Of a DNA stretch of 64,000 nt, positions 1-8,335 are shown piece after piece (within the stretch, counting starts at the first letter, position 1; every line of letters begins with the position of its first letter). The stretch comes from Fulvivirga maritima (GTDB lineage: Bacteria; Bacteroidota; Bacteroidia; Cytophagales; Cyclobacteriaceae): assembly GCF_021389955.1 (NCBI RefSeq), contig NZ_CP089980.1, positions 2,289,001 to 2,353,000 on the forward strand, read 5' to 3'. The position numbers and the translations under genes are program-made. Below the pieces are notes generated by a model, which worked only from the letters and a program-made list of their open reading frames with translations, made no database searches and had not been told where the DNA came from.

Positions 1-134
1 CCTGTTCTATAACCTTTTTTGCCTTGTAGCTCTATATGAAGCTTGTCTGCCGAAACAAAGGCAATCTCTATACCTGAGAAGAAGGCAGAGAATAGTAAGG
101 TGAGAGCGATGGGAATAAGAACGGATAGGTCCAT
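1..134 (-). CDS. CNNM/DUF21 (CorC/GldE-like) membrane protein, N-terminal fragment
   Basis: The reading frame starts with ATG at 134 on the minus strand and stays open to the window edge, so only about 44 residues are present. They form a hydrophobic helix followed by [12 protein letters not shown], the typical start of the CNNM (DUF21) domain of CorC/HlyC-type proteins, which in Bacteroidota include gliding protein GldE. Such proteins have an N-terminal membrane domain, paired CBS domains and a CorC domain, and are linked to divalent cation transport. It lies directly downstream of lptC and a small membrane protein gene, probably in the same transcript. The CBS part is outside the window, so GldE cannot be told from other members. 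Confidence 0.8.
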   Translation of the reverse strand, partial: MDLSVLIPIALTLLFSAFFSGIEIAFVSADKLHIELQGKKGYRT

Positions 135-137
135 GTA

Positions 138-320
138 TTAGTTAGAAGTATTGTCTTTCTTGTTCTTGTCTTTTAAAAGTTTATATAAAAATAAAAGACT
201 TAAACATAACATAAAAATCCAGTAAGACGCCATCAGTCCCACAGTCATGAGCTGGTGTATGCCTATAATGAAAAAAGCTACGCTTAAAGAAAATATAATT
301 ATAGGAGAAAGTTTATTCAT
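138..320 (-). CDS. small two-helix membrane protein, function unknown
   Basis: This 60-residue protein has two strongly hydrophobic stretches (about residues 5-24 and 30-47) and a lysine-rich hydrophilic tail ending KDKNKKDNTSN, so it is probably an inner-membrane protein with a cytoplasmic tail. I recognise no family. It overlaps the end of lptC by 8 bases and stops four bases before the CNNM gene, which suggests translational coupling in one operon. The tight packing and low-bias amino-acid content support a real gene, but nothing points to a function beyond its envelope-related neighbours. Confidence 0.65.
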   Translation of the reverse strand: MNKLSPIIIFSLSVAFFIIGIHQLMTVGLMASYWIFMLCLSLLFLYKLLKDKNKKDNTSN

Positions 321-852
321 TATCGTCTACAGAAAATATTCCTTCGGGTTTTAATATTTGATATTCAGAAAAATCCTGCTTGGCGTCCAAGCCGGTGCCG
401 TATACTGTTTGATCTGGCAGTTTTATGGTTACAAATTTATCGGTATACATCTTTTCTTCATCAGGCTTCCAGAATAATTCTTCAGTATTTAGTTCTTGTT
501 GGTTTTCAATGTTCTTTAACTGAACGTCTCCACGGCCTCTCCATTTATTTTCTTCTTTGAAATAAACAGCTTCATTGGCCTTTAGAGTAGAAGAAAGCTG
601 TCCTTCTTCATCATAAAATTCCATATATAATCCTTCAGGAAATTCTCTGTTGCCATTAGCAAATTCTAGTAGCCGGTCTGTGATGAGCTTTACTTTTAAG
701 GTAGCAGACTCATTATAGAATAGCTCCAGGTCTTCGGCCTCCTGAATAGGGCCTTCGTAAGGCTTTATTTCAGTTACTTTTTTTTCAGAATCTCCACAGG
801 AGAGTAAAAGTAAACTAAAAAGGATTAGAATTAAAGAGGGTAGATGTCTCAT
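313..852 (-). CDS. lptC: LPS export ABC transporter periplasmic protein LptC (lipoprotein)
   Basis: Starting at ATG 852 gives 179 residues with a clean lipoprotein signal: a hydrophobic core, then LLSC with the lipidated cysteine at 19. An upstream in-frame ATG at 903 would add a stretch overlapping a terminator hairpin and is unlikely. The mature part has the features of LptC: N-terminal FYNES..LKVKL strand segments, a long run of beta strands with YMEFYDEEG and LKANEAVYF, and a terminal D..VYGTGLDA motif. LptC bridges the inner-membrane LptFG complex to LptA during lipopolysaccharide export. E. coli LptC is membrane-anchored; the lipoprotein form is common in Bacteroidota. It is followed by two membrane protein genes in the same direction. 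Confidence 0.85.
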   Translation of the reverse strand: MRHLPSLILILFSLLLLSCGDSEKKVTEIKPYEGPIQEAEDLELFYNESATLKVKLITDRLLEFANGNREFPEGLYMEFYDEEGQLSSTLKANEAVYFKEENKWRGRGDVQLKNIENQQELNTEELFWKPDEEKMYTDKFVTIKLPDQTVYGTGLDAKQDFSEYQILKPEGIFSVDDNE

Positions 853-864
853 GGCTATATAAAA

Positions 865-899
865 ACATGGGCCATGAAACATAAATTCATGGCCCATGT
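865..899 (-). terminator. intrinsic terminator after TPR gene
   Basis: A perfect 14-base inverted repeat (865-878 with 886-899) surrounds a 7-base loop. On the minus strand it is followed by a run of five T (complement of 861-865). It lies 22 bases beyond the TPR gene stop and just upstream of lptC, so it should separate the TPR transcript from the lptC operon, or let only part of transcription through. Confidence 0.75.
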
Positions 900-920
900 A
901 CAAATTATATGATCAATGTA

Positions 921-2222
921 TTAATCTCTGCTTCTAATAGTAGTTGATCTGCCCCAGCAATCAACAGTGATTTTCTGACCTTTTTCATGGTTGAAAGTAA
1001 ATATCTCTTCAGTAGAAGGGAATTGTTCTTTCATAGAGTTCATCATTCTGGAGTTACCAGCTTGAGAGAAAAAGTCATAAGCTAAAAGGAATACTCCTCT
1101 ATCTTCTACAGGGTCTTTACCTTTTTTACAGCTGTTATAGCTTTGAGAGATAGCATAACCCATAGCATTATAAGCATCCTTATTGTTAGGATCTACAGAT
1201 AAAGCTTTTTGGTAAAGTTCTAAAGCTGCTCCGCCACTTCTTAATGAACCTAACTGTATGTACATGTCAGATTTTTGAGAAGGATCTTCTGTAAGAGAAA
1301 GAGCCATGTTAAAGTACTTTTCAGCTTTAGCTTTATCAGTGTCTTTAAATTTAATACCCAGGTTTTTAGCCAGTCCGTAGTTAGGCTCTTTTTCCTGAAT
1401 TACTTGTCCTGCTTCTAACCAAAGAGGGTCATCAGTACATTTACCATTAAGCATAAAGGCAAATATCTTTTTAGCCAATTTAAGGTCTGTAGGATTTTCT
1501 TTAAACTTAGGAGCCAGGTTAGTTTTAACGAAGTCACAGTCCACATCGATAATGCTTACTAACAACCCATCGATTTTACTTTTGTAATCTTCTAGTTTTT
1601 CAACATACTTACCTCCTTCATTGATTTGGTAATCTACAGCTTCCATGATTTTATCATAGCGCTCTAAAATTTCCATGTCAGTCAGGTTATCTAAGTATTT
1701 TTTGTTATAAACCACAGCACTCATATAAGGTACGTGCATGTAGTAAGGAATGCTGGTACCATTAAGGTCATAAGCTTTGTCAAAATGCTCTAGCACTTCT
1801 TTAAGTTTATCCTTTTGTCTGATGTTATAAACGTAAAACTGGTAAGCTTTTCTGGCTGTTACTTCAGCTTCTTCTCCACAGTTTTCTATTCTCATATCAT
1901 ATATGAGCATAAGCGAGTCTACTAGCGCTGCTTTTCTGGTTTCATCATCAGTAGCGTCTATAAGACCTTTATATATTTTTTCTCCATTGATATAAATGGA
2001 AGTGTTTAGTTTAGGTGCATTTTGCAATAACCACAAATGCGGCTTTTGAGCAGCTGCAAAGTTGTCATTTCTAACTGCGTCGGTGTAAAGTACGTTTTTT
2101 TCTTCTGCTGTTGCTTTGTCTTCTGGCCAGTTCCAGTCATTACATTGCGCCTGAAGCATGTAGGTCTGTAAACAAATAGCCGCTAACAAAAAGATGCGCT
2201 TCATTATTTTACTTTTCATCAT
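921..2222 (-). CDS. secreted TPR-repeat protein
   Basis: The 433-residue protein begins with a signal peptide (MKRIFLLAAICLQTYMLQAQ when started at the third ATG, 2204; two adjacent ATG codons at 2217-2222 are alternatives). The rest is alpha-helical. Its C-terminal half carries tetratricopeptide-like repeats, for example AEKYFNMALSLTEDP, ALELYQKALSVDPNNKDAYNAMGYA and VFLLAYDFFSQAGN. Such periplasmic TPR proteins act as scaffolds in Bacteroidota envelope processes, but no catalytic domain is visible and the exact role is unknown. It lies 16 bases downstream of an outer-membrane barrel gene and upstream of lptC; this conserved-looking order suggests a role in outer-membrane assembly or transport. 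Confidence 0.75.
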   Translation of the reverse strand: MMKSKIMKRIFLLAAICLQTYMLQAQCNDWNWPEDKATAEEKNVLYTDAVRNDNFAAAQKPHLWLLQNAPKLNTSIYINGEKIYKGLIDATDDETRKAALVDSLMLIYDMRIENCGEEAEVTARKAYQFYVYNIRQKDKLKEVLEHFDKAYDLNGTSIPYYMHVPYMSAVVYNKKYLDNLTDMEILERYDKIMEAVDYQINEGGKYVEKLEDYKSKIDGLLVSIIDVDCDFVKTNLAPKFKENPTDLKLAKKIFAFMLNGKCTDDPLWLEAGQVIQEKEPNYGLAKNLGIKFKDTDKAKAEKYFNMALSLTEDPSQKSDMYIQLGSLRSGGAALELYQKALSVDPNNKDAYNAMGYAISQSYNSCKKGKDPVEDRGVFLLAYDFFSQAGNSRMMNSMKEQFPSTEEIFTFNHEKGQKITVDCWGRSTTIRSRD

Positions 2223-2238
2223 TCTTAAAAATTATTAC

Positions 2239-3528
2239 TTAATCATATTTTCTTTTGATAAACCACTGGTCGTTAAAGTTAAAGCCCAGGGTAACCTGGT
2301 AGTAGTCTTCTTCTATAGTGTTATCACTAATGCTTCCTCTTTTACCCACTTTAAAGGCAAAATCTAGACTTGACAAGCGGCCTACTGGTAATGACCAGCC
2401 AAAATTGATGCCAAGATCTGTTACTTGCTCTCCGGTTTCAGGATTAGGAAGTACATAAGGTGTATTTTCATAACTCAAACCTAAGCGATAAGTCACCCTT
2501 TTGAGATAACTATTTACAGAAGCATAATCTGGAGTAAATTCCCCTCCTACAGCTACGCGATAGGAGTTTTTCATTCCATCATCACTACCACTGAAGTTTC
2601 TAAAATCTGACCACTGTTGTAGTTTTACGTCTACTCCTGCAGTCCATTTATAACCATTGGTAAATGAAAAACCAGCGGTTAACGCCTGAGGAAGCACAAT
2701 TTCGCCACGTTCATAGGATAATGTGTCTGCTATTGCGGCTTGATTCCCCACCAGTTGTTCAGTCGCAATGTACCTTTTTGCCTTTACATTTGCTTTTAAA
2801 TCGTAAGTTATTCCTGCGTTGAACCTAATTCTGTTATTAAAAATGGAGTCTTTTCTAAATGCAACACCACCGCTAAACATAAAATCAGAAACACTGGTAC
2901 GAGTTAAAAGGTTTGGCGTGTAAGAAACTCCGTCAGAAAAACCTTCAATAGTATTGTTTAATTCACGTTCAATACTACTGAAAAGGTATGTAATTTTTAA
3001 GCCTACACTAAAGTTCTTGTTTAAAGCTACACCGTTAGACCAATAAAGTTGATTAAAGCCGCCACTACCGGTAGAGGTAGTAAGAGCTCTCACGGAGTCG
3101 CTGGTATTGGCAACCGAGCTATAGTAGCTGTTAGTGTAATCAACGTTAGAGTAAGGCATTAGGCCAAGAGATGAAGTCCATTTTCCTGGCTTAATAGGTA
3201 ATGATATTACCAAATAGCTTAAGTTACCTCCAGAATTAGTTTCTGAAGTGGTTTCGTTACTTATCTCCCGGTATTCTCCTAAAAAACCGGCAGTAAAAAT
3301 AGTGAGTGAGTTATAAGGAAGTAATGCCGGGTTAAGATTATTGATATTCCAAGGGGTACCATTACTCACACCTACACCTCCCATTCCTTTATTATGAATT
3401 AACCCCATGTCATTGATATCACCTATTCCGCGAGAAGTGAAAGGAGATTTGGAAGCCTGTCCTATAGCTACAGATGTGAAGAGACACAGAGTAACTACTA
3501 ATAAAATTCCTGATTTTAGTTTATACAT
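2239..3528 (-). CDS. outer-membrane beta-barrel protein (FadL/OmpP1-like)
   Basis: The protein has 429 residues with a signal peptide ending near SVAIGQA. An N-terminal part rich in Gly and Asn follows (RGIGDI, GMGGVGVS, NNLNPALL), like the OmpP1/FadL hatch region. The remainder is alternating hydrophobic strands and ends in an aromatic-rich strand, as in outer-membrane barrels. FadL-type channels pass hydrophobic compounds across the outer membrane, but the substrate cannot be told here. Its start lies within a few bases of the end of coaX, so the two are probably cotranscribed with the TPR gene. Family assignment rests on overall pattern, not on a diagnostic motif. Confidence 0.7.
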   Translation of the reverse strand: MYKLKSGILLVVTLCLFTSVAIGQASKSPFTSRGIGDINDMGLIHNKGMGGVGVSNGTPWNINNLNPALLPYNSLTIFTAGFLGEYREISNETTSETNSGGNLSYLVISLPIKPGKWTSSLGLMPYSNVDYTNSYYSSVANTSDSVRALTTSTGSGGFNQLYWSNGVALNKNFSVGLKITYLFSSIERELNNTIEGFSDGVSYTPNLLTRTSVSDFMFSGGVAFRKDSIFNNRIRFNAGITYDLKANVKAKRYIATEQLVGNQAAIADTLSYERGEIVLPQALTAGFSFTNGYKWTAGVDVKLQQWSDFRNFSGSDDGMKNSYRVAVGGEFTPDYASVNSYLKRVTYRLGLSYENTPYVLPNPETGEQVTDLGINFGWSLPVGRLSSLDFAFKVGKRGSISDNTIEEDYYQVTLGFNFNDQWFIKRKYD

Positions 3529-4232
3529 TGTAAAGTAATATCCTGTTTAAGCCCGTTAATACCAATTCAGGGGCTACAAATATGTTAGCTTTGATTCTGT
3601 TTTCAAAGAATTTGGCATCTCCACCACACATAATAATCTGCAAATGTGCAAATTTGTCAGTATACATCCGAATTATTCCATCTATTTCGGAGATCATTCC
3701 GTTAATTACTCCTGAAAGAATAGATTCTTTGGTGGACTGTCCTATGAGTTCAAAATCGTTAGTAGGTTCTATTAACGGTAGTTTGGCTGTGAAATTATGT
3801 AATGATTTGAATCTCATTTTCAAGCCAGGAGAAATGCCCCCGCCGTGGTATACATTTTTAGCATCTATAATATCATAGGTAATGCATGTACCTAAATCTA
3901 TAACAAGCGTATTTGCATTCGGAAATATGTATTGGCCACCAGCAACTCCCGCCACTCTATCACGCCCCAGTGTTTGAGGAGTTTTATAATCAATGGTAAA
4001 GGGAAGAGGTAAATTGTATTCAAGAAAAAAAAATGTCCTTTCTGTGAAAGAAAGTGTATACATCTTCATAACTTCTGCTCACCGTGCTTACAATAATATG
4101 CTCAGGGGCAAAGTCTTTTTCAATGGCTTTCAGTTCCTCCTCCTTAAGATTAGAGAACAATTGCTTTTGCTCTGAACCTTCAAAGAGGGCTGCTTTTATA
4201 GAAGTGTTGCCGAAGTCAACCGTTAAATTCAA
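3521..4232 (-). CDS. coaX: type III pantothenate kinase CoaX (frameshifted at 4025-4033)
   Basis: CoaX phosphorylates pantothenate, the first step of coenzyme A synthesis. The frame from ATG 4232 carries the phosphate-binding motif DFGNT (residues 6-10) but stops after 70 residues. The following frame continues with YKTPQTLGRDR, DLGTCITYD and GGGISPG, all typical of the family. Removing one base from a run of nine A (4025-4033, plus strand) joins the two parts into 236 residues of normal order and length. I therefore treat it as one gene with a one-base error or a fresh frameshift. As no other pantothenate kinase is visible in the window and the step is normally essential, a sequencing error is likeliest. 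A TAAGTTTG -7 box lies about 20 bases upstream. Confidence 0.88.
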
Positions 4233-4252
4233 TGTGGAAATATTTTAAGTTT

Positions 4253-4260
4253 CAAACTTA
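4253..4260 (-). promoter_or_regulatory. candidate -7 promoter element of coaX operon
   Basis: The minus strand reads TAAGTTTG here, matching the Bacteroidota TANNTTTG box, 20 bases before the coaX ATG. No TTTG -33 box at the right spacing was found, so only half of the promoter is supported. Confidence 0.4.
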
Positions 4261-4403
4261 CATATTTGATGTGAGATATGAAATCAGCTTATTTCATAAT
4301 AGGCCTTGAATTAATGTTTAAAAAAGTAAAAGATCTAAATAATGTATATGAATGATATATTAATTATAAATAATAATCTATAATGAACATTATTTTAATT
4401 GAT

Positions 4404-4411
4404 TAGTTTTG
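4404..4411 (+). promoter_or_regulatory. candidate -7 promoter element of glycosyltransferase gene
   Basis: TAGTTTTG matches TANNTTTG and lies 46 bases upstream of the ATG at 4458. The upstream -33 position is AT-rich with no TTG, so this is a weak call. The 225-base divergent gap between coaX and this gene is otherwise AT-rich with no gene visible. Confidence 0.3.
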
Positions 4412-4457
4412 TAGATGTTGGAAATACTACAAGTATGTCTCAAAACTAATTTTTTTA

Positions 4458-5771
4458 ATGAGTATTGTCATTTTTTGTATACTGAACACTAAGAGTCATC
4501 ATTTATCTACTTTTAGGCTGGCTAATGAACTTCAGAAGAAGGGGCATGAAGTGGCTTATGTGGGGCCAGATTCTATGAAAAATTTCATTGAAAGTAATAA
4601 TTTTACTTTTATTGAAAATGATCATAAGTTAATCTCATCTCCCGTAGATGTTCATTTGAAGAGGTCAAAGGAGATTTTTAAGGAGTTTGTGCGAGATTAT
4701 AAGCACAATGATCCATTTGAGGGTGTCTTCAAAAGGGTTAAGCCTGATCTAATGCTTCTAGATACTTCGTATTTACATTACAATTTTCATGTTAAAAAGC
4801 ACGGTGTTTCGGTTATGCATGCTCAGACTATGTTGCCTTTAGAGAAACAGAAAAATGTGCCTCCTATTAACTCTGAAGTAGTTCCTAAGAATACATTTTG
4901 GTCTAAGATGAAAATAGAAATGCTGTGGCAAAAATATTTTCTAAGGAGGCGCATGAAATTCTTTAGGAATTTAGCGAAGCATAAAACTGATGAATTATTA
5001 CTTATAAAAGAGAAACTTGCTAATAGCCAGGAGGCAGGGAATCAGGTAATAACAAAAGACCGCTTCTTACATTATGGTTTAAGCAACGTTCCGGAAATAG
5101 TTTTTCCTCCTAACGAATTTAATTTCCCATATGAAGCCAAACAAAATCAGTTCTTTCTTGGGTTTAAAGATCAATGGCATTCTGGGTATATTCCTGCTGC
5201 CAAGAAAAACTATGATGAGAAAAAAGCACAGGTAGAGGCTAAGCCTATTATTTATTGTTCTTTTGGAACCTTAAGTAAAGGTGATGTTGTATTAGATTTC
5301 TTTTATAGATTAATAGATGCATCAGAGAGTTTTCCTGAGTACCATTTTGTGCTTTCAGGGGGTAACATGTACTCTTATTTTTCTAAAGAAAAGCTAGCTA
5401 ATTTTCCGGAAAATGTATTTCTTTTTGAATTTGTACCTCAGGTGGATATACTGCAACGTACTGCGCTTATGATTACGCATGGAGGCGTAAATAGTGTTAT
5501 GGAATGCATACTTAATGAGGTGCCCATGCTTGTGGTTCCTTTAGTTGATTGGCTCGATCAGCCAGGAAATGCAGCCAGAGTGCTTTATCATTCGCTAGGA
5601 TTAAGAGGCAATATTAAAAAGGAAACTGCTGATAGCTTGAGGATGAAAATGAGAGCAATACTGGAAGATGGTGATTGTAGAGTCAATATTAGAAACATGA
5701 AAAACAGAATATTGTCGTCTCCTTCTTATGAGCAAACCGTAGATTATATAACTTCTCAGATTAAAGCCTAA
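4458..5771 (+). CDS. GT1-family glycosyltransferase (UGT/MGT-like)
   Basis: This 437-residue protein has the GT-B layout of family 1 glycosyltransferases. Its N-terminal half holds FCILNTKSHHLSTFRLANEL, the acceptor-binding fold with the usual early His. Its C-terminal half has PIIYCSFGTLSKGD and then HGGVNSVMECI with His at 341, the sugar-nucleotide binding signature, followed by P.VDWLDQPGNAARV. Members move a sugar from a UDP-sugar to small molecules such as carotenoids, macrolides or sterols. The acceptor cannot be deduced. No carotenoid gene is adjacent; the gene stands alone between coaX (divergent) and anmK (75 bases downstream). It has no signal peptide and should be cytoplasmic. Confidence 0.85.
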   Translation: MSIVIFCILNTKSHHLSTFRLANELQKKGHEVAYVGPDSMKNFIESNNFTFIENDHKLISSPVDVHLKRSKEIFKEFVRDYKHNDPFEGVFKRVKPDLMLLDTSYLHYNFHVKKHGVSVMHAQTMLPLEKQKNVPPINSEVVPKNTFWSKMKIEMLWQKYFLRRRMKFFRNLAKHKTDELLLIKEKLANSQEAGNQVITKDRFLHYGLSNVPEIVFPPNEFNFPYEAKQNQFFLGFKDQWHSGYIPAAKKNYDEKKAQVEAKPIIYCSFGTLSKGDVVLDFFYRLIDASESFPEYHFVLSGGNMYSYFSKEKLANFPENVFLFEFVPQVDILQRTALMITHGGVNSVMECILNEVPMLVVPLVDWLDQPGNAARVLYHSLGLRGNIKKETADSLRMKMRAILEDGDCRVNIRNMKNRILSSPSYEQTVDYITSQIKA

Positions 5772-5845
5772 ATTCGTGCATTCATCAAATTGAAAATTTG
5801 TATTTAATATAAGAGTGGATACTAATTTTCTTAAATGAAGCGTGA

Positions 5846-6919
5846 ATGAAAGCAAAAACTGAATTTAAAGTAATTGGCCTCATGTCAGGCACATCGCTTG
5901 ATGGTCTGGATATAGCCTACTGTCACTTCACAAAGGACTCAGCATGGAGTTTTTCTTTAGAGAAGGCTACAATGGTTAAATACCCGGAGAAAATACTTAA
6001 AACGTTAGTCGGTAGTACTCAACTTTCTGCTGTTGAACTCCAGGAACTCGATCATTCTTTGGGGGAGTACATTGGTAGTGTAGTTAAAGATTTTATTGAT
6101 GCGGAAAGTTTGAAGGTTGATTTTATAGCTTCGCATGGACATACTGTCTTTCATCAGCCAGATAAGAATTTTACTACTCAAATAGGTAATGGTAATGATA
6201 TCAGTGCAGTGACCCAGCTGCCTGTTATTTATGATTTCCGGTCGATGGATGTGGCTTTGGGAGGGCAGGGTGCGCCTTTAGTGCCTATTGGAGATAAGCT
6301 TCTCTTTCATGACTATGAATATTGCCTCAACTTGGGAGGTATTGCCAATATCTCTTTTGAAAAACAAGGAAAGCGTATCGCTTTTGATATTTCTCCTTGT
6401 AATATGATTCTAAACTACCTGGCTAATAAACTAGATCTTGAATATGATGATAGAGGAAAGTTAGCTGAGGAGGGAATGCTAATACCTGAATTATTAGAAA
6501 AATTTAATGTCTTAAATTATTATACGCAGCCATGGCCCAAGTCATTGGGTTATGAATGGGTAGAGAAGGAGTTTTTTCCATTTCTGGATTCCCCTTCCTA
6601 TGCTATTAAAGATTTAATGCGTACCTGTGTGGAGCATACAGCTATTCAAATAGTGAATGTGATTAAAGATTCTGGAGGTAGCGGTAAAATTTTAATTACC
6701 GGAGGCGGTGCATTTAATGATTTTCTTATAAGTAGAATGAGAGATTTGATCGGTAGTAATCATACCCTGCTAGTGCCTGGGGCTACCCTTGTTTCATTTA
6801 AAGAAGCCGTAGTATTTGCTTTTTTGGGGGTGCTGAATGTGAATGGCGAAAATAATTGTCTTGCTAGTGTTACAGGAGCCAGCTCTGATTCATGTGGAGG
6901 AGTTAAAGTAGGGTTTTGA
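5846..6919 (+). CDS. anmK: anhydro-N-acetylmuramic acid kinase
   Basis: AnmK opens and phosphorylates 1,6-anhydro-MurNAc from cell-wall turnover to MurNAc-6-phosphate. The N-terminus has the family signature GLMSGTSLDG (residues 11-20). Further hallmarks are SHGHTVFHQP, GDKLLF, CLNLGGIANIS and the C-terminal ITGGGAFNDFL, all parts of the ASKHA-type ATP-binding fold. The length of 357 residues is normal. It is a soluble enzyme of peptidoglycan recycling. No murQ or other recycling gene is adjacent; the next gene, an amino-acid dehydrogenase, starts 53 bases downstream and has its own -7 box, so it may be transcribed separately. Confidence 0.95.
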   Translation: MKAKTEFKVIGLMSGTSLDGLDIAYCHFTKDSAWSFSLEKATMVKYPEKILKTLVGSTQLSAVELQELDHSLGEYIGSVVKDFIDAESLKVDFIASHGHTVFHQPDKNFTTQIGNGNDISAVTQLPVIYDFRSMDVALGGQGAPLVPIGDKLLFHDYEYCLNLGGIANISFEKQGKRIAFDISPCNMILNYLANKLDLEYDDRGKLAEEGMLIPELLEKFNVLNYYTQPWPKSLGYEWVEKEFFPFLDSPSYAIKDLMRTCVEHTAIQIVNVIKDSGGSGKILITGGGAFNDFLISRMRDLIGSNHTLLVPGATLVSFKEAVVFAFLGVLNVNGENNCLASVTGASSDSCGGVKVGF

Positions 6920-6934
6920 GAAAATCTTTTTTGG

Positions 6935-6942
6935 TAAGTTTG
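6935..6942 (+). promoter_or_regulatory. candidate -7 promoter element of amino-acid dehydrogenase
   Basis: TAAGTTTG matches TANNTTTG, 30 bases upstream of the ATG at 6973. A TTTG lies upstream, but only 16 bases away instead of 19-21, so support is partial. Confidence 0.35.
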
Positions 6943-6972
6943 TCAGTTTAAAAAACATCACATTTTATATAA

Positions 6973-8199
6973 ATGAAGAAACTACAAGAGAAATTTGAAA
7001 ATAAAAGACCAGAAATAGTATTTGAATGGAGCGATAGTGAGACTGATGCCGAAGGATGGGTTGTAATCAATTCACTTCGCGGAGGAGCTGCCGGAGGAGG
7101 TACACGTATGAGAAAGGGCCTCGATAAAGATGAGGTGATTTCATTGGCAAAGACCATGGAAGTGAAGTTCACCGTTTCCGGTCCACCCATTGGAGGCGCT
7201 AAGTCAGGTATTAATTTCGATCCTAATGACCCTAGAAAACACGAGGTGTTAGAAAGATGGTATGCGGCCGTTAAACCCCTGCTAAAATATTATTATGGAA
7301 CTGGGGGAGATCTGAATGTAGATGAAATTCATGAGGTGATACCTATTACAGAAGATGTAGGGGTGTGGCATCCGCAAGAAGGTGTTTTTACCGGTCATTT
7401 TCAGCCTACAGAAGCACAGATTATCAATCGCATAGGACAGCTGCGCCAAGGGGTGATTAAAGTATTGGAATCAGAAAAGTATTCTCCTTCATTAGTTAAA
7501 AAATACACCGTAGCAGATATGATTACGGGTTTCGGAGTATCTGAGGCTGTTCGCCATTATTATACGCTTTGGGGAGGAGATATTACCCAAAAACGAGCTG
7601 TAATTCAAGGTTGGGGTAATGTAGGAGCTGCGGCTGGCTTTTATTTGTCACAATTGGGAGTGAAGATTGTCGGAATTATTGATAGAGATGGTGGTGTGAT
7701 TAATGAAAAAGGCTTTACTCATGAAGAAATTACTTCTTTGTTTTTAAGCAGGAAGGGTAATCAGCTGGTGGCAGATGATATGATTCCTTTTGAAGAGATG
7801 AATGAAAAAATATGGGATCTTGAATTCGAAGTGTTTATACCGGCAGCGGCTTCCAGGCTAATAACCAGAGATCAGGTAGAGAGAATGATCAATTCAGGAT
7901 TAGAAGTTTTTTCTTGCGGAGCAAATGTGCCTTTTGCGGATCCTGAAATATTTTTTGGGCCTACAGGGCTTTATGCAGATAGTAATTTTTCTGTTATTCC
8001 AGATTTTATTGCTAACTGTGGTATGGCTCGTGTGTTTGCTTATCTTATGGAGAGTGAAGTGAGTTTGGAAGACGAAGCCATCTTCTCAGACACCTCGGAT
8101 AAAATTAGGCAAGCTTTAGAGAGAACTTATAATTTAAATTCGAAAAAGACAGAAATTGCCAAAACTTCTTTTGCTTATGCTCTAAGTCTGTTAGTTTAA
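6973..8199 (+). CDS. Glu/Leu/Phe/Val dehydrogenase family protein
   Basis: The 408-residue enzyme has the full pattern of the glutamate dehydrogenase superfamily. The N-terminal substrate domain has GGGTRM (42-46), PPIGGAKSG with the conserved Lys near 77, and GTGGDLNVDEI (109-119) with the catalytic Asp. The C-terminal Rossmann domain has GWGNVG (213-218), and later FIPAAASRLI and IPDFIANCGM. These enzymes reversibly deaminate an amino acid with NAD(P). The sequence is shorter than hexameric GdhA (about 450 residues), which fits the leucine/phenylalanine or short glutamate dehydrogenase branch; substrate cannot be fixed by reading. It follows anmK and precedes the nhaD leader region. Confidence 0.85.
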   Translation: MKKLQEKFENKRPEIVFEWSDSETDAEGWVVINSLRGGAAGGGTRMRKGLDKDEVISLAKTMEVKFTVSGPPIGGAKSGINFDPNDPRKHEVLERWYAAVKPLLKYYYGTGGDLNVDEIHEVIPITEDVGVWHPQEGVFTGHFQPTEAQIINRIGQLRQGVIKVLESEKYSPSLVKKYTVADMITGFGVSEAVRHYYTLWGGDITQKRAVIQGWGNVGAAAGFYLSQLGVKIVGIIDRDGGVINEKGFTHEEITSLFLSRKGNQLVADDMIPFEEMNEKIWDLEFEVFIPAAASRLITRDQVERMINSGLEVFSCGANVPFADPEIFFGPTGLYADSNFSVIPDFIANCGMARVFAYLMESEVSLEDEAIFSDTSDKIRQALERTYNLNSKKTEIAKTSFAYALSLLV

Positions 8200-8220
8200 A
8201 GGAACTAAAAATTAGTCTGT

Positions 8221-8246
8221 AATTAACATGTTAAAAGATGTTAATT
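8221..8246. promoter_or_regulatory. operator-like inverted repeat upstream of nhaD
   Basis: AATTAACAT (8221-8229) and ATGTTAATT (8238-8246) are perfect inverted copies around 8 bases. A smaller 12-base palindrome, TTAACATGTTAA, sits inside at 8223-8234. The element ends 13 bases before the TACCTTTG box, where the -33 region would be expected. This position fits a regulator-binding site, but no protein is known to bind it. Confidence 0.4.
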
Positions 8247-8259
8247 TATGGAGATTGCA

Positions 8260-8267
8260 TACCTTTG
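8260..8267 (+). promoter_or_regulatory. candidate -7 promoter element of nhaD
   Basis: TACCTTTG matches TANNTTTG. Transcription would start at about 8273, at the foot of the hairpin 8271-8297. No canonical TTTG -33 box is found; the inverted repeat 8221-8246 occupies that place. Confidence 0.4.
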
Positions 8268-8270
8268 AGA

Positions 8271-8297
8271 GGAAGGAATTTAAACGAAATGCCTTCC
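8271..8297 (+). promoter_or_regulatory. 5' leader hairpin of nhaD
   Basis: GGAAGGAATTT (8271-8281) pairs with AAATGCCTTCC (8287-8297) with one mismatch and a 5-base loop. It would sit at the very 5' end of the nhaD transcript, about 40 bases before the start codon. No T-run follows, so it is not a terminator. It could stabilise the transcript or control expression. Confidence 0.45.
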
Positions 8298-8335
8298 CAC
8301 GCAAAACTTATTCTTTGAATTAATAAAAACTTAAA

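Noticed and set aside
4025-4033. Programmed frameshifting in coaX
   Set aside because: No stimulatory structure or family precedent is apparent, and the same type of break occurs in four unrelated genes, so an error is the simpler explanation.
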